From Acinetobacter haemolyticus CIP 64.3 = MTCC 9819 (GTDB taxonomy: Bacteria > Pseudomonadota > Gammaproteobacteria > Pseudomonadales > Moraxellaceae), in NCBI RefSeq assembly GCF_000369065.1, contig NZ_KB849800.1:323999-387998 (forward strand): a DNA stretch of 64,000 nt. Reading direction: 5' to 3'. Made by a program: the position numbers and the translations under genes. Shown here piece by piece: positions 1 to 9,087 of the stretch. Under the pieces are notes generated by a model. The model saw only the letters and a list, made by a program, of their open reading frames with translations. It made no database searches and was not told the DNA's origin. Numbering within the stretch: the stretch's first letter is position 1; each line of letters starts with the position of its first letter.

Positions 1-2136
1 TCACCAGTGGCACAGACGATTCAGTCGGGACAAGTGTGGTTAAGTCCTCGAGCAATGGACTTATTACAGGTAAAGATCGGGGATCAGGTTGCGATTGCAG
101 ATGGCCAGTTTAAGGTCACAGGGCAGATTGAACACGATTCGAATCAAGAACTTGGTTTTTCTGGTTTTTCACCGACTGTGATCATTCATCAAACTGATAT
201 TGCTAAAACCAATGCTGTTCAAGTGGGAAGCCGCATAGAATATCGTTTGCTTATGGCTGGAACACCGACACAGGTCAACACATTTCAACAACAGTTTGAA
301 CTGCAAAACAAGCAAGATCATCCTGAGGTTCAAACAGATGATCTTAGCATGTCGAACCAAGAGACGAGTTCTCTAAAATTGCGAGATGCGAGTCAATCCA
401 ATACACGATTGATGAAACCAATTGAAAATTTGGATACCTTCTTGCAGCTTGCCAATTTGTTGACGATTTTATTGTGCGGCATTGCCATTGCCTTAACCAG
501 TCAACGTTATGTACAACAAAACCAAGATCATATTGCATTGTTACGTTGTATGGGTGCAAGTAAGAAACAAATCATTGTGGCTTATTGTGTGTTACTCGCA
601 GTGGTCAGTGCCTTATCGATTATGGTCGGAAGTCTGATTGGTATCGGTTTAGGCTATGGTTTGTTGCAGTTAATGTTGCAGTTGATACCGCAATTACAAT
701 TGAGTTTTGCTATAGGTGATTTGTTTTATGCCTTACCGGTCGCTATTTTTACCAGTGTAATGGTGCTGATTGGTTTTATTTTGCCAAGTATTTGGGAATT
801 GCTAAACACACCTCCAATTCGAGTGATTCGACAGCAAGAACGTTCGCGTAAATCTTATGTTGCAATGTTTGCAGTGGGGGTGACGAGTTTAATGGTTTTC
901 AGTCTGGTATTGAGCGATAACCTGTCACTCAGTATGTTAGTGTTAGCTGCAATCTTGTTCTTGTGTGCTGTACTTTATGTACTGATTTGGCTGTTATTAA
1001 AAGCGATCAAACAGCTTAAACATCCAATCTCTGCCTATGTACGGATTCCTCATCAAACCGCTTTGCAAATTACAGCTTTGGCCTTGGGGTTAAGTTTAAT
1101 AACAGTGCTCAGTGTTTTAAGAACCGATTTATTACAACGATGGCAACAGCAATTGCCTGAAGGTACACCCAATCAGTTTGTTTATGGTTTACCACCTTTT
1201 GATATGCCTCTGCTAAAACAGCAAATTGAACAAAATGGTTGGCAATCCACACCACTTTATCCAAATATTCGGGGACGATTGATCGCAAAAAATGGTGAGG
1301 CATTTTCTCCGGAATTGGTTGAGCAAAATAACTCATTACGCCGTGAACTCAATTTAACTCAAACGACAGATTTTCCGGATGACAATGTCATTACAAGTGG
1401 TGAGCATGTTTTTACGAAAACACATCAAGTTTCTGTCGAAGAAAAGCTAGCTGCTGAATTAGGTATCCAGATCGGCGATGAACTCAGTTTTAATTTGCCT
1501 GAAGGAACGTTGCAAGCCACAGTAATCAACCTCAGATCGGTTGAGTGGGAGAGCTTTAGCCCAAATTTCTTCTTTATTTTTTCGCCAAATAGCATGGATG
1601 AAAATGCAGGTAGTTATCTGGGGAGTTTTTACGTTCCTCCTACGGATCAAGCCAAAATGGTGTCCTTAATTCAACAGTTTTCAAATACCGTGTTTATTGA
1701 TGTGGGACGTGTTTTGGATGAAGTGAAAAGACTTATGAATGTACTGGTGCAAATCGTCACAGTATTGGCAATGCTGGTTGGACTATCTGGTTTACTGGTA
1801 TTGATTGCCTGTCTAAATGTATTGATGGATGAACGACGTAAAGAAGTCGCGTTAATGCGCTCATTTGGAATTGCTAAAAATAAATTGAAACGGATGCTCA
1901 GTTTAGAGATCGGTTTTATTGGTGCATTGGCTGGTGTGGTAGCCTGTCTTTTTGCTGAGGTGATTAGTGCGATTGCCAGTTATAAAATGCAAATGGCAAT
2001 CCAATGGCACCCTGAGATTTGGTTAATTCTGCCGTTGAGTATGCTGTTGGTTTGTACCTTGATTGGACGTTATCGCCTAAGCTATTTATGTGATATTCCA
2101 CCCTTGCAGAGCTTGAGGGAAATCAACCAATCTTAA
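1..2136 (+). CDS. FtsX/YbbP-like ABC transporter permease, 5' end outside window
   Basis: The frame is open from the first base, so the N-terminus lies outside the window; a GTG at position 7 is only an internal in-frame codon. About 711 residues are visible, against roughly 800 for YbbP-type permeases. The architecture is a soluble domain, a group of hydrophobic helices at about residues 145-335, a long periplasmic-type soluble domain (about 390-570), then three more helices ending near the C-terminus. The stretch with an ERRKEVALMRSFG-like motif just after a helix is the usual FtsX-family cytoplasmic coupling segment, and the earlier HIALLRCMGASKKQI segment is its counterpart in the first half. 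The protein would work with a separate ATPase, probably encoded upstream outside the window. The substrate cannot be read from the sequence. Confidence 0.85.
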   Translation, partial: SPVAQTIQSGQVWLSPRAMDLLQVKIGDQVAIADGQFKVTGQIEHDSNQELGFSGFSPTVIIHQTDIAKTNAVQVGSRIEYRLLMAGTPTQVNTFQQQFELQNKQDHPEVQTDDLSMSNQETSSLKLRDASQSNTRLMKPIENLDTFLQLANLLTILLCGIAIALTSQRYVQQNQDHIALLRCMGASKKQIIVAYCVLLAVVSALSIMVGSLIGIGLGYGLLQLMLQLIPQLQLSFAIGDLFYALPVAIFTSVMVLIGFILPSIWELLNTPPIRVIRQQERSRKSYVAMFAVGVTSLMVFSLVLSDNLSLSMLVLAAILFLCAVLYVLIWLLLKAIKQLKHPISAYVRIPHQTALQITALALGLSLITVLSVLRTDLLQRWQQQLPEGTPNQFVYGLPPFDMPLLKQQIEQNGWQSTPLYPNIRGRLIAKNGEAFSPELVEQNNSLRRELNLTQTTDFPDDNVITSGEHVFTKTHQVSVEEKLAAELGIQIGDELSFNLPEGTLQATVINLRSVEWESFSPNFFFIFSPNSMDENAGSYLGSFYVPPTDQAKMVSLIQQFSNTVFIDVGRVLDEVKRLMNVLVQIVTVLAMLVGLSGLLVLIACLNVLMDERRKEVALMRSFGIAKNKLKRMLSLEIGFIGALAGVVACLFAEVISAIASYKMQMAIQWHPEIWLILPLSMLLVCTLIGRYRLSYLCDIPPLQSLREINQS

Positions 2137-2216
2137 AAATCATGTAATGATTTAGATGCAAGATATTCTGTTATTTTGCATCTAAATCCTACTATGCTTT
2201 AAAAAACTTCGTTTGA

Positions 2217-2645
2217 TCAACAATCCGAGGGTGGCATAATTTGTGGATTCCAGACGATTTCCCAAAGATGGCCATTCGGATCAAGAAAGTATCCTGCGTA
2301 ACCGCCATAAAAAGTATTCTGGGCTTGTTTCACGATGACAGCACCTGCTTTTTTCGCAGTTTCCATAATTTCATCAACTTCATTTTTATTGCTGACATTA
2401 TGTCCAATCGACATGGCGGTTGAACTAATGGGTTGCTGAATTAATCCTGCATCAATCGCGAGATCTTCTTGAGCAAAGATTGCGAGTTTTAGTCCGCGTT
2501 GAAGATCAAAGAAAGCAACAGCGCCATGTTCAAACTCCTGACCTACAATACCTTCTGTTTGTAGCCCAAGACCATCACGGTAGAAAATAAGCGATTGTTC
2601 TAGATCGGTAACGCCAAGCGTTAAAATGGAAATATGTGGTTTCAT
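2217..2645 (-). CDS. VOC (glyoxalase/bleomycin-resistance fold) family protein
   Basis: A 142-residue protein of the vicinal oxygen chelate superfamily. The N-terminal half contains a TDLEQSLIFYRDGLGL-type segment, and the C-terminal half ends with the typical FLDPNGHLWEIVWNP block whose Glu is usually a metal ligand. I start it at the ATG at 2643-2645, which has an AAGAGGGG ribosome site about 9 bases upstream. An in-frame ATG 20 codons earlier has no such site and would run back through a structured leader. Small single-domain VOC proteins act on many substrates, so the reaction is not assigned. The gene has its own promoter and an unusually long leader (see 2646-2784). Confidence 0.85.
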   Translation of the reverse strand: MKPHISILTLGVTDLEQSLIFYRDGLGLQTEGIVGQEFEHGAVAFFDLQRGLKLAIFAQEDLAIDAGLIQQPISSTAMSIGHNVSNKNEVDEIMETAKKAGAVIVKQAQNTFYGGYAGYFLDPNGHLWEIVWNPQIMPPSDC

Positions 2646-2784
2646 CTTTGTGCCCCTCTTGATGTCATAGATGTACCTACATGAAGTGAGTACATTATTC
2701 GTCATGGGCCGTTAGTCGAATAACGGAAGAACTCGTATCAACGAGGGAATGGGCCAACCGTCCCAAACCTAATCTGTTTTTGAC
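2646..2784 (-). promoter_or_regulatory. Structured 5' leader of the VOC gene
   Basis: Between the predicted transcription start and the ATG lie about 140 bases containing two perfect short hairpins: CCGTTA/TAACGG around a 6-base loop (2709-2726) and CTCGT/ACGAG around a 4-base loop (2732-2745). A third possible GGG/CCC stem lies at about 2749-2764, and a TGTAC/GTACA pair lies closer to the gene. No open frame with a ribosome site is evident. It could be a cis-acting RNA or a small RNA. The family is not recognised. Confidence 0.45.
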
Positions 2785-2790
2785 AAAAAA

Positions 2791-2819
2791 AGCATAATAA
2801 ATGGATGGATTTTAGTCAA
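2791..2819 (-). promoter_or_regulatory. Sigma-70 promoter for the VOC gene
   Basis: On the minus strand TTGACT (2819-2814) and TATGCT (2796-2791) are separated by exactly 17 bases. This places the start site near 2784, about 140 bases before the VOC ATG. Confidence 0.55.
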
Positions 2820-2849
2820 TATTGAAAGGATAGTATGCGCATGAATGGA

Positions 2850-2892
2850 TTAAATTGGGCGGTGATTTGTTTGAGATGATCGCCCAATTTAA
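2850..2892. terminator. Long inverted repeat between VOC promoter and rhomboid gene
   Basis: Perfect 12-bp arms TTAAATTGGGCG (2850-2861) and CGCCCAATTTAA (2881-2892) around a 19-base loop, immediately after the rhomboid gene on the minus strand. It lacks a clean T-run, so termination is likely but not certain. Confidence 0.5.
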
Positions 2893-2906
2893 TTGTTTAA
2901 GCGATT

Positions 2907-3710
2907 TTAATTGAGTTTATTTTGAATCAAAATCTCATACCATAACGGATGTAGTGTTTGACCTAATGCTGTGCAGTAAACGTAAAATCCATATAGCAAT
3001 AGTGTTGCAATCAGAACAGCTCCAAGTTGGAACATTATTTTTTTCCCAGTTTTTTGGCTGAGATACCATGCGGTTGCTAAAACAGCCCCCATGAGCATCC
3101 CACCGATATGGGCAGCATTATTAATCCCTGAAACTGTAAAGCCGAATATGAGGTTAATTGCCATAATCAATAGCAAAGACTTCTTATCTAAGAGGAAACG
3201 TTGTCGTGGCAACATCGGTAAGACGGAAATAATGGTAAGGGCTGCACCTAATCCCATCACTGCACCAGAAGCACCAGCACTGATTTTAGGTAAGTATTTT
3301 GGATCAAAATGCTGTAGCAATTGATAGCCATCTAGGATACTGAGATAGCTTGATAGAACACTCCCCATCAACCCAGCAAGGAAATAAAGTGCAATATAGT
3401 AGCGACGGCCAAACAGTTGCTCAGCGATACTGCCAAAAATGTATAATGCCCACATATTCAGCATGAGATGGATCATTCCGAAATGGAAAAACATGCTGCT
3501 GAAAAGCCGTTCTGGCTGACCTAAAAAGGTCAGTGGTGTGAAATCTGCACCCCAAGCAATTGCATCAACAGGGGAAGGGTCGGTAATATCGACGCCTGTG
3601 AGGATTTGCCAGCCAAATAGGCTCACGTTGATAGCAATCAAAGCTGCAGTAAACCACCAAGTATGTACGTGTAATTTTTGAGTAATTTGTGGTGGTGTTG
3701 TTTCAGTCAT
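2907..3710 (-). CDS. Rhomboid family intramembrane serine protease
   Basis: A 267-residue inner-membrane protein with about six or seven hydrophobic helices. The catalytic serine lies in a GASGAVMGL motif (GxSG) and the catalytic histidine in NAAHIGGMLMG two helices later. The loop-1 stretch HFGMIHLMLNMWALYIFG carries the HxxxN oxyanion residues typical of rhomboids. It cleaves membrane-spanning substrates within the bilayer. The natural substrate is unknown. The gene stands alone, with its own start close to 3710 and an inverted repeat downstream. Confidence 0.92.
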   Translation of the reverse strand: MTETTPPQITQKLHVHTWWFTAALIAINVSLFGWQILTGVDITDPSPVDAIAWGADFTPLTFLGQPERLFSSMFFHFGMIHLMLNMWALYIFGSIAEQLFGRRYYIALYFLAGLMGSVLSSYLSILDGYQLLQHFDPKYLPKISAGASGAVMGLGAALTIISVLPMLPRQRFLLDKKSLLLIMAINLIFGFTVSGINNAAHIGGMLMGAVLATAWYLSQKTGKKIMFQLGAVLIATLLLYGFYVYCTALGQTLHPLWYEILIQNKLN

Positions 3711-3808
3711 GTACTTAAATGAGTTGCTGCAATGAAAAATAGCTTAGCATGAATCGAAGGTTTGTAGATACGACGCAGACTTTTTGCACCTAGGAGTGAT
3801 GCATTTAA

Positions 3809-4480
3809 ATGAAAGCCTTATTCGCGCGTATAGTGATGCTGATCATCGGCGTGATCTTACTGATTCAGTTGTGGATTTTTAGTAGTCTCGTTTGGTGGCG
3901 CACTCATCCCGTCAATACCACCATGTTTATGCGTTTGGACTACTGGTCTGATCTAAAACCGATTCAACATCATTGGCGTGACTATGATGAAATTAGTGAT
4001 AATTTCAAACATGCAGTTCTGGCAGGTGAGGATGCTAAATTTATTCATCATCATGGTTTCGACTGGGCTGGGATTCAGCATGCTTTAGAGCGTAATAATA
4101 AAAAAGGTGAAGTTGTGGCGGGTGGTTCGACGATTTCACAACAATTAGCGAAAAATTTATTTCTCTACAATAAACGTTCATTTGTGCGCAAAGGACAAGA
4201 AGCCATCGCGACATGGATGATGGAGCGTATGTGGTCAAAACGTAGAATTTTAGAAGTGTATATGAACTCTGTTGAGTTCGGACAAAATATTTACGGTGTA
4301 GAAGCTGCTGCGCAATTTTATTATGGCAAAAGTGCGAAAAGCTTAACGCGCGAACAGGCCGCCTTTCTCGCTGCATTGCTACCAAACCCTAAATATTATC
4401 AAAACAACCGTAATGATCGAAAGTTGCAATACCGTAAGCGTGTTATTTTGAAATATATGAACGGGACGCAAAAACCTTAA
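3809..4480 (+). CDS. mtgA: Monofunctional biosynthetic peptidoglycan transglycosylase
   Basis: A 223-residue GT51 glycosyltransferase that polymerises lipid II into glycan strands on the periplasmic face of the inner membrane. One N-terminal membrane anchor (about residues 8-30) is followed by the GT51 domain: the catalytic Glu at about 74 in AGEDAKF, then [20 protein letters not shown] and the second-Glu region [13 protein letters not shown]. Length and motif order are those of MtgA, with no transpeptidase domain. It is a single gene followed by a hairpin terminator. Confidence 0.95.
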   Translation: MKALFARIVMLIIGVILLIQLWIFSSLVWWRTHPVNTTMFMRLDYWSDLKPIQHHWRDYDEISDNFKHAVLAGEDAKFIHHHGFDWAGIQHALERNNKKGEVVAGGSTISQQLAKNLFLYNKRSFVRKGQEAIATWMMERMWSKRRILEVYMNSVEFGQNIYGVEAAAQFYYGKSAKSLTREQAAFLAALLPNPKYYQNNRNDRKLQYRKRVILKYMNGTQKP

Positions 4481-4539
4481 ATGTTCATTTGGTAGTTGAT
4501 GAATAAGAACTCCGCAGATTGGAATTATTTTATAAAAGA

Positions 4540-4565
4540 AAAGCTCAATATTTTTGGGCTTTTTT
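4540..4565 (+). terminator. Rho-independent terminator after mtgA
   Basis: An AAAGCTC/GGGCTTT stem with a T-run (4559-4565), 60 bases after the mtgA stop. Confidence 0.7.
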
Positions 4566-4635
4566 ACCAAATTGACATAATTTTGCAGCATACTTAAATC
4601 ATCACTTGATAAATGATAATGCGACAAGGTTCGGT

Positions 4636-6714
4636 ATGAATACTGCAGTGACGACAACAGCGCCAATAGAATACAGTTACAACGATCGTTATATTAATCG
4701 TGAACTTTCAATTCTTGATTTCCATCTTCGTGTATTGGAACAAGCAGTTGATCCACTTCATCCCTTGTTAGAGCGGATGAACTTTTTGCTGATCTTTTCA
4801 CGTAACCTCGATGAGTTTTTTGAAATTCGTGTCGCAGGGGTTATGGAGCAACTAACATTAGGTAATGAAAGCCGTACTCCTGATGGCTTAACCCCAAAGC
4901 AAGTGTTGGAACAAATTTCCAAAACAGCACATGCTGCGATCGAGCGCCAGTATCGTATTCTTAACCAAGAAATTTTGCCGAAGTTACGCGAAGAAGATAT
5001 TTGCTTTTTACGTCGTGGTGAATTAACACCAGCCCAATCGGCATGGATTAAGAAATATTTCCAAGAACAAGTTGCACCTGTACTGACACCTATTAGCCTT
5101 GATCCTGCTCATCCATTTCCACGCTTAGTGAATAAAAGTTTAAACTTTATCGTGACTTTAGAAGGTAAGGATGCGTTTGGTCGTCAAATTGATCTAGCGG
5201 TTGTGCCTGCTCCACGTTCATTACCTCGTGTTGTTCGATTACCTGATGAATTAACAGATGGTAAGGAACATCATGTGATGTTATCTGCCATCATCCATGA
5301 GCACGTATCAGATTTGTTCCCTGGCATGACTGCGACAGGATGTTATCAGTTCCGCGTCACGCGAAATGCTGACTTGGCACTGAATGAGGACGTTGAAGAT
5401 TTAGCGAAAGCTTTGAAAGGTGAGTTGAGTTCACGTCGTTTTGGTCGAGCGGTGCGTTTAGAAGTCACACATAACTGTCCACAGCATATCTATAAATATT
5501 TGTTAGATGAATTTGATCTAAATGAAGAGCAGCTTTACCGTGTGGATGGACCGGTAAATTTAGCGCGTCTACTTTCTAATTTTAAACGTCCTCATCTACG
5601 TTATGACTCACATACGCCTATCTTGCCTAGAGCGTTTAAAAAGTCTGAGAATATTTTTGCGGCGATGCAAAAGCAGGACATTCTCCTACACCATCCTTTT
5701 GAGTCATTTGCACCAGTGATTCAATTATTACGCGAAGCGGCACGTGATCCTCAAGTTTTGGCGATCAAACAAACCCTTTATCGTAGTGGCGCTGACTCAG
5801 AAATCGTGCAAGTGCTTGCTGAAGCGGCACGCAATGGTAAAGAAGTGACGGCTGTGATTGAGCTTCGTGCACGATTTGATGAAGAGTCAAATATCGAAGT
5901 GGCAAACGTTTTACAAGAAGCGGGGGCGGTAGTTGTATACGGTATCGTTGGTTATAAGACTCACGCCAAAATGATTCTGGTTGTGCGCCGTGAAAATAAT
6001 AAACTGATTCGTTATGTTCATTTAGGTACGGGTAATTACCATGCAGGCAATGCACGTATTTATACTGATTATGGTTTGATGACCACTGACAAAGATATTT
6101 GTGAAGATGTGCATCGGATTTTCCAAGAGCTCACTGGAATGGGCAAAATGGCAAAACCGAAAAAGCTTTTGCATGCACCATTTACTTTGCACGCGCAGTT
6201 GATCAACTTTATTGATGATGAAATTGCAAATGTAAAAGCGGGAAAAGCGGCCCAAATTATCATTAAAGTAAATGCATTGACGGAAGTACAGTTGATCAAC
6301 AAACTGTATGAAGCTTCTCAGGCGGGTGTACAAATTGATTTAATTATTCGTTCTATCTGCTGCTTACGTCCAGGTTTACCAAATCTGTCAGAAAACATTC
6401 GTGTGCGTTCGATCGTCGGTCGTTTCTTAGAACATACTCGTGTTTATTATTTCAGCAATAATGGCAATCCGGGTATTTATTGCTCAAGCGCAGACTGGAT
6501 GGATCGTAATCTGTTTAATCGTGTTGAAGCTTGCTTCCCGATTGAAGATCCTGCGTTGAAAAAGTCGATTTATCAACTGGGTCTGTTAAATTATCTTAAA
6601 GACAATCAACAAGCATGGTTGCTACAAGGTGATGGTGTTTGGGTACGTGCCCAGCTTGCTGAAGGAGAAACTCCTCATAATGCACAGCAGAAGTTATTAG
6701 AAGCGATTAAATGA
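4636..6714 (+). CDS. ppk1: Polyphosphate kinase 1
   Basis: A 692-residue enzyme that reversibly polymerises ATP gamma-phosphate into polyphosphate. It has the Ppk1 N domain with the NRELSILDF start block, the middle (head) domain, and two phospholipase-D-like C-terminal domains. The autophosphorylated histidine lies in [14 protein letters not shown] and the second catalytic histidine in [12 protein letters not shown] choose the ATG at 4636, which has AAGG seven bases upstream. An ATG at 4606 would add ten residues unlike other Ppk1 N-termini and has no clear ribosome site. It is a single gene, followed by a strong bidirectional terminator shared with the convergent gene. Confidence 0.95.
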   Translation: MNTAVTTTAPIEYSYNDRYINRELSILDFHLRVLEQAVDPLHPLLERMNFLLIFSRNLDEFFEIRVAGVMEQLTLGNESRTPDGLTPKQVLEQISKTAHAAIERQYRILNQEILPKLREEDICFLRRGELTPAQSAWIKKYFQEQVAPVLTPISLDPAHPFPRLVNKSLNFIVTLEGKDAFGRQIDLAVVPAPRSLPRVVRLPDELTDGKEHHVMLSAIIHEHVSDLFPGMTATGCYQFRVTRNADLALNEDVEDLAKALKGELSSRRFGRAVRLEVTHNCPQHIYKYLLDEFDLNEEQLYRVDGPVNLARLLSNFKRPHLRYDSHTPILPRAFKKSENIFAAMQKQDILLHHPFESFAPVIQLLREAARDPQVLAIKQTLYRSGADSEIVQVLAEAARNGKEVTAVIELRARFDEESNIEVANVLQEAGAVVVYGIVGYKTHAKMILVVRRENNKLIRYVHLGTGNYHAGNARIYTDYGLMTTDKDICEDVHRIFQELTGMGKMAKPKKLLHAPFTLHAQLINFIDDEIANVKAGKAAQIIIKVNALTEVQLINKLYEASQAGVQIDLIIRSICCLRPGLPNLSENIRVRSIVGRFLEHTRVYYFSNNGNPGIYCSSADWMDRNLFNRVEACFPIEDPALKKSIYQLGLLNYLKDNQQAWLLQGDGVWVRAQLAEGETPHNAQQKLLEAIK

Positions 6715-6721
6715 TTGAGTT

Positions 6722-6754
6722 AAAAAAATCGGCCTAATTAGGTCGATTTTTTTT
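6722..6754. terminator. Bidirectional terminator between ppk1 and nitronate monooxygenase
   Basis: An A-run, an ATCGGCCT/AGGTCGAT stem and a T-run of eight. It serves both convergent genes. Confidence 0.85.
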
Positions 6755-6761
6755 CGAAAAT

Positions 6762-7805
6762 TTAGCGTGTAGTCATTTCTACAATCAGTTGATTGACTAA
6801 ATCGGCTGCTTCTAATTCGCGAATCTGTGACACATTACTGCCTGCCCAAAATGCACCATAACTATAATCTTGATGCTGACTTGCGATGCTCATTAATTGT
6901 TTCGCCAAATCATAAGTATATGGATAAGCAGGGACCGTTGGTCGATTCGGTGCATCGATTTGCGTATGCCATGTGCCCAATAAACCACGTGCTGGGCGAC
7001 CAGATAAACTTGCACTTATTTGTGTAATACTTTGGCTAAACAGCGCTTTACGGTAGGCAGCATTGGCACTTGAACTTTTACATTGTACAAATGCTGTCCC
7101 CAGTTGTACTGCACTTGCGCCATGTTTTAACATATTTTTTGCCTGATCACCATTCATGATGCCGCCAGCAGCAATGATTGGTCGTGAACAGTGTTGAGTG
7201 AGTAATTCGACCAAATCACTGGTTTTGATTGCCGCATCAAAATGTTGATTAAAAATACCACGATGTCCACCAGCTTCAATGCCTTGCGCAATGATTAAAT
7301 CAATACCAGCAGCTTCTATGGCTTGGGCTTCTATCAAATTTGTTGCAGACACCATCGTAATAATACCTGCATTTTTGAGCGCTTTAATTTTATGAGCATG
7401 AGGAATCCCAAAATGAAAACTGACAGCTTTAGGTTTGGTCTCTAATACCACATTTAAAAAATCGTCATTTTCTAGAAAGCTGGGGTAAATACACTTGAGT
7501 TCAGTTGGTGGCTGAGCATCAAATTTTTTGAATGCTGGGGTTAAATATTCAATCCACTGTTGTTCATGTTGTGGATTTAATGGTTCTGGTTGATGACAAA
7601 AGAAATTGACCTGAAATGGATGGTCACTGAGCTGTTGAGTTTTTAAGATGAGTTCTTTTGCTGATTCTGGTGTATTGGCACCAAGACCCAAAGAACCGAG
7701 TGCACCTTGATTGGAAACTTCAGCTGCAAGTTCAGGAGTAGACACACCTGCCATAGGTGCTAGAAAAATAGGATGTTTTATTTCTAGTAATTCTAAAATT
7801 GACAT
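6762..7805 (-). CDS. Nitronate monooxygenase (NMO / 2-nitropropane dioxygenase family)
   Basis: A 347-residue FMN-dependent TIM-barrel enzyme. It begins with the HPIFLAPMAGVSTPELAAEVSNQG block typical of the family. The phosphate-binding IAAGGIMNGDQAKNMLKHGASAVQLGTAF stretch follows, and the catalytic-His region is GIEAGGHRG. Class I enzymes detoxify alkyl nitronates such as propionate 3-nitronate. The natural substrate here is inferred from the family only. The ATG at 7803-7805 opens the gene, which stands alone between ppk1 (convergent) and the cytochrome bd operon. Confidence 0.9.
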   Translation of the reverse strand: MSILELLEIKHPIFLAPMAGVSTPELAAEVSNQGALGSLGLGANTPESAKELILKTQQLSDHPFQVNFFCHQPEPLNPQHEQQWIEYLTPAFKKFDAQPPTELKCIYPSFLENDDFLNVVLETKPKAVSFHFGIPHAHKIKALKNAGIITMVSATNLIEAQAIEAAGIDLIIAQGIEAGGHRGIFNQHFDAAIKTSDLVELLTQHCSRPIIAAGGIMNGDQAKNMLKHGASAVQLGTAFVQCKSSSANAAYRKALFSQSITQISASLSGRPARGLLGTWHTQIDAPNRPTVPAYPYTYDLAKQLMSIASQHQDYSYGAFWAGSNVSQIRELEAADLVNQLIVEMTTR

Positions 7806-7959
7806 GTATTAGTACCTCATCTCTTTTCATCCAACATAGCTTAGATTTAAAAAAAATAGCAAATAATAGTGGTTATTTACTTGAGGAATGAACTATTAAG
7901 GAATGATGTAAAAAGGTGTTTGACTCATGACTAGTCAAACACCCAAAAGAGCTTAGAGG

Positions 7960-8070
7960 TTATTGATAAGCCAACATGAGCAAAGCCTTAAAGAGACCTG
8001 CGATAATTGCCAAACCTAAAAAACCAACTAACCATAATCCGATAAACCATTTGATTTGTGATTTTTTCAT
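7960..8070 (-). CDS. DUF2474-type small membrane protein of the bd oxidase operon
   Basis: A 36-residue protein below common gene-caller cutoffs. A charged start (MKKSQIKW) is followed by one transmembrane helix of about 22 residues (FIGLWLVGFLGLAIIAGLF) and a short tail. A GAGGTG ribosome site lies 7 bases before the ATG, and the gene begins 11 bases after the cydB stop on the same strand. Small DUF2474 and CydX-like proteins are commonly encoded at this place and are thought to stabilise the oxidase. The position and helix fit that role. Function is inferred. Confidence 0.8.
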   Translation of the reverse strand: MKKSQIKWFIGLWLVGFLGLAIIAGLFKALLMLAYQ

Positions 8071-8081
8071 TGGATTTCACC

Positions 8082-9086
8082 TCAATGATAGCCTTCGTCA
8101 CCGATACGTACTTTATCTCTAAAGATCCAGTATCCCCAGAAGGTGTAGACCAAAATGATTGGGATCATGATTGCAGCACCGACTAAAGCAAAGATTTGGC
8201 TTTCTTTTGGCGCAGCGGCATCCCAAATCGTGACAGATGGTGGAATAATGTATGGCCATAAGCTAATGACAAAGCCAGAGTAGGCAAGAAACATCAGCAT
8301 TAAAGTATAAATAAAAGGTTTATATTCACTTCTATTTACACAAGCGCGCCATGCCAAATAGCTAAAAATCAATACTAAAATTGGAACAGGGCTAAAGTAG
8401 ATTAGTTGTGGCACAGTAAACCATTTCTCTGCAATGGCAGGTTGACTATATGGGGTATACAAGCTCACTGCAATGAAAATTGCCAATAGTGTGAAGATCA
8501 GTTTTGGCATCAGATCATACATTCTGTTTTGTAGTGCTTGGTCAGTTTTTAGAATTAACCAGCCACATCCCAACGCTGCATACATCACGACCACACCTAG
8601 ACCAGTAAATAGAGCAAAAGGTGTCAACCAGTCCAAACTTCCCCCAACATAGATACCATTTTCAGTTTTTAAACCTTGAATATAGGCACCTAAAATCACG
8701 CCTTGCAGGAAGCTGGCAAGTGTTGACCCCCAAATAAAAGCCATATCCCAAAGTGCTTTGGAGCGATTCGCTTTAAAGCGGAACTCAAAAGCAACACCCC
8801 TAAAAATGAGGGCAATCACCATTAGGGTAATCGGCATATAGAGAGCAGATAATACGGTTGCGTAGACGATTGGGAAGGCAGCAAACAAACCAGCGCCGCC
8901 AAGCACCATCCATGTTTCATTGCCATCCCATACGGGTGCAACGGTATTCATCATCACATCACGCTCTTGCTGACCTTTGATGAAGGGAAATAGAATCCCG
9001 ATGCCGAGATCAAAACCATCAAGTACGACATAAATTAATACGCCTAAGGCAATAATCATTGCCCAAATAAGAGGAATATCGAACAT
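8082..9086 (-). CDS. cydB: Cytochrome bd-type quinol oxidase subunit II (CioB-like)
   Basis: A 334-residue subunit with about eight or nine membrane helices. Family blocks include the N-terminal YVVLDGFDLGIGILFPF and the VAPVWDGNETWMVLGGAGLFAAFP motif. I use the ATG at 9084-9086, preceded by AAAGGAGAATAAC. Longer in-frame starts would overlap cydA. It begins one base after the cydA stop, so the two are translationally coupled. Together they form the quinol:O2 oxidoreductase of the inner membrane, which generates proton motive force without pumping. Confidence 0.93.
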   Translation of the reverse strand: MFDIPLIWAMIIALGVLIYVVLDGFDLGIGILFPFIKGQQERDVMMNTVAPVWDGNETWMVLGGAGLFAAFPIVYATVLSALYMPITLMVIALIFRGVAFEFRFKANRSKALWDMAFIWGSTLASFLQGVILGAYIQGLKTENGIYVGGSLDWLTPFALFTGLGVVVMYAALGCGWLILKTDQALQNRMYDLMPKLIFTLLAIFIAVSLYTPYSQPAIAEKWFTVPQLIYFSPVPILVLIFSYLAWRACVNRSEYKPFIYTLMLMFLAYSGFVISLWPYIIPPSVTIWDAAAPKESQIFALVGAAIMIPIILVYTFWGYWIFRDKVRIGDEGYH

Positions 9087-9087
9087 G

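Noticed and set aside
2709..2726. Possible tRNA T-arm (CCGTTATTCGACTAACGG on the minus strand)
   Set aside because: The loop and stem lengths do not fit and no acceptor, D or anticodon arms are found around it.
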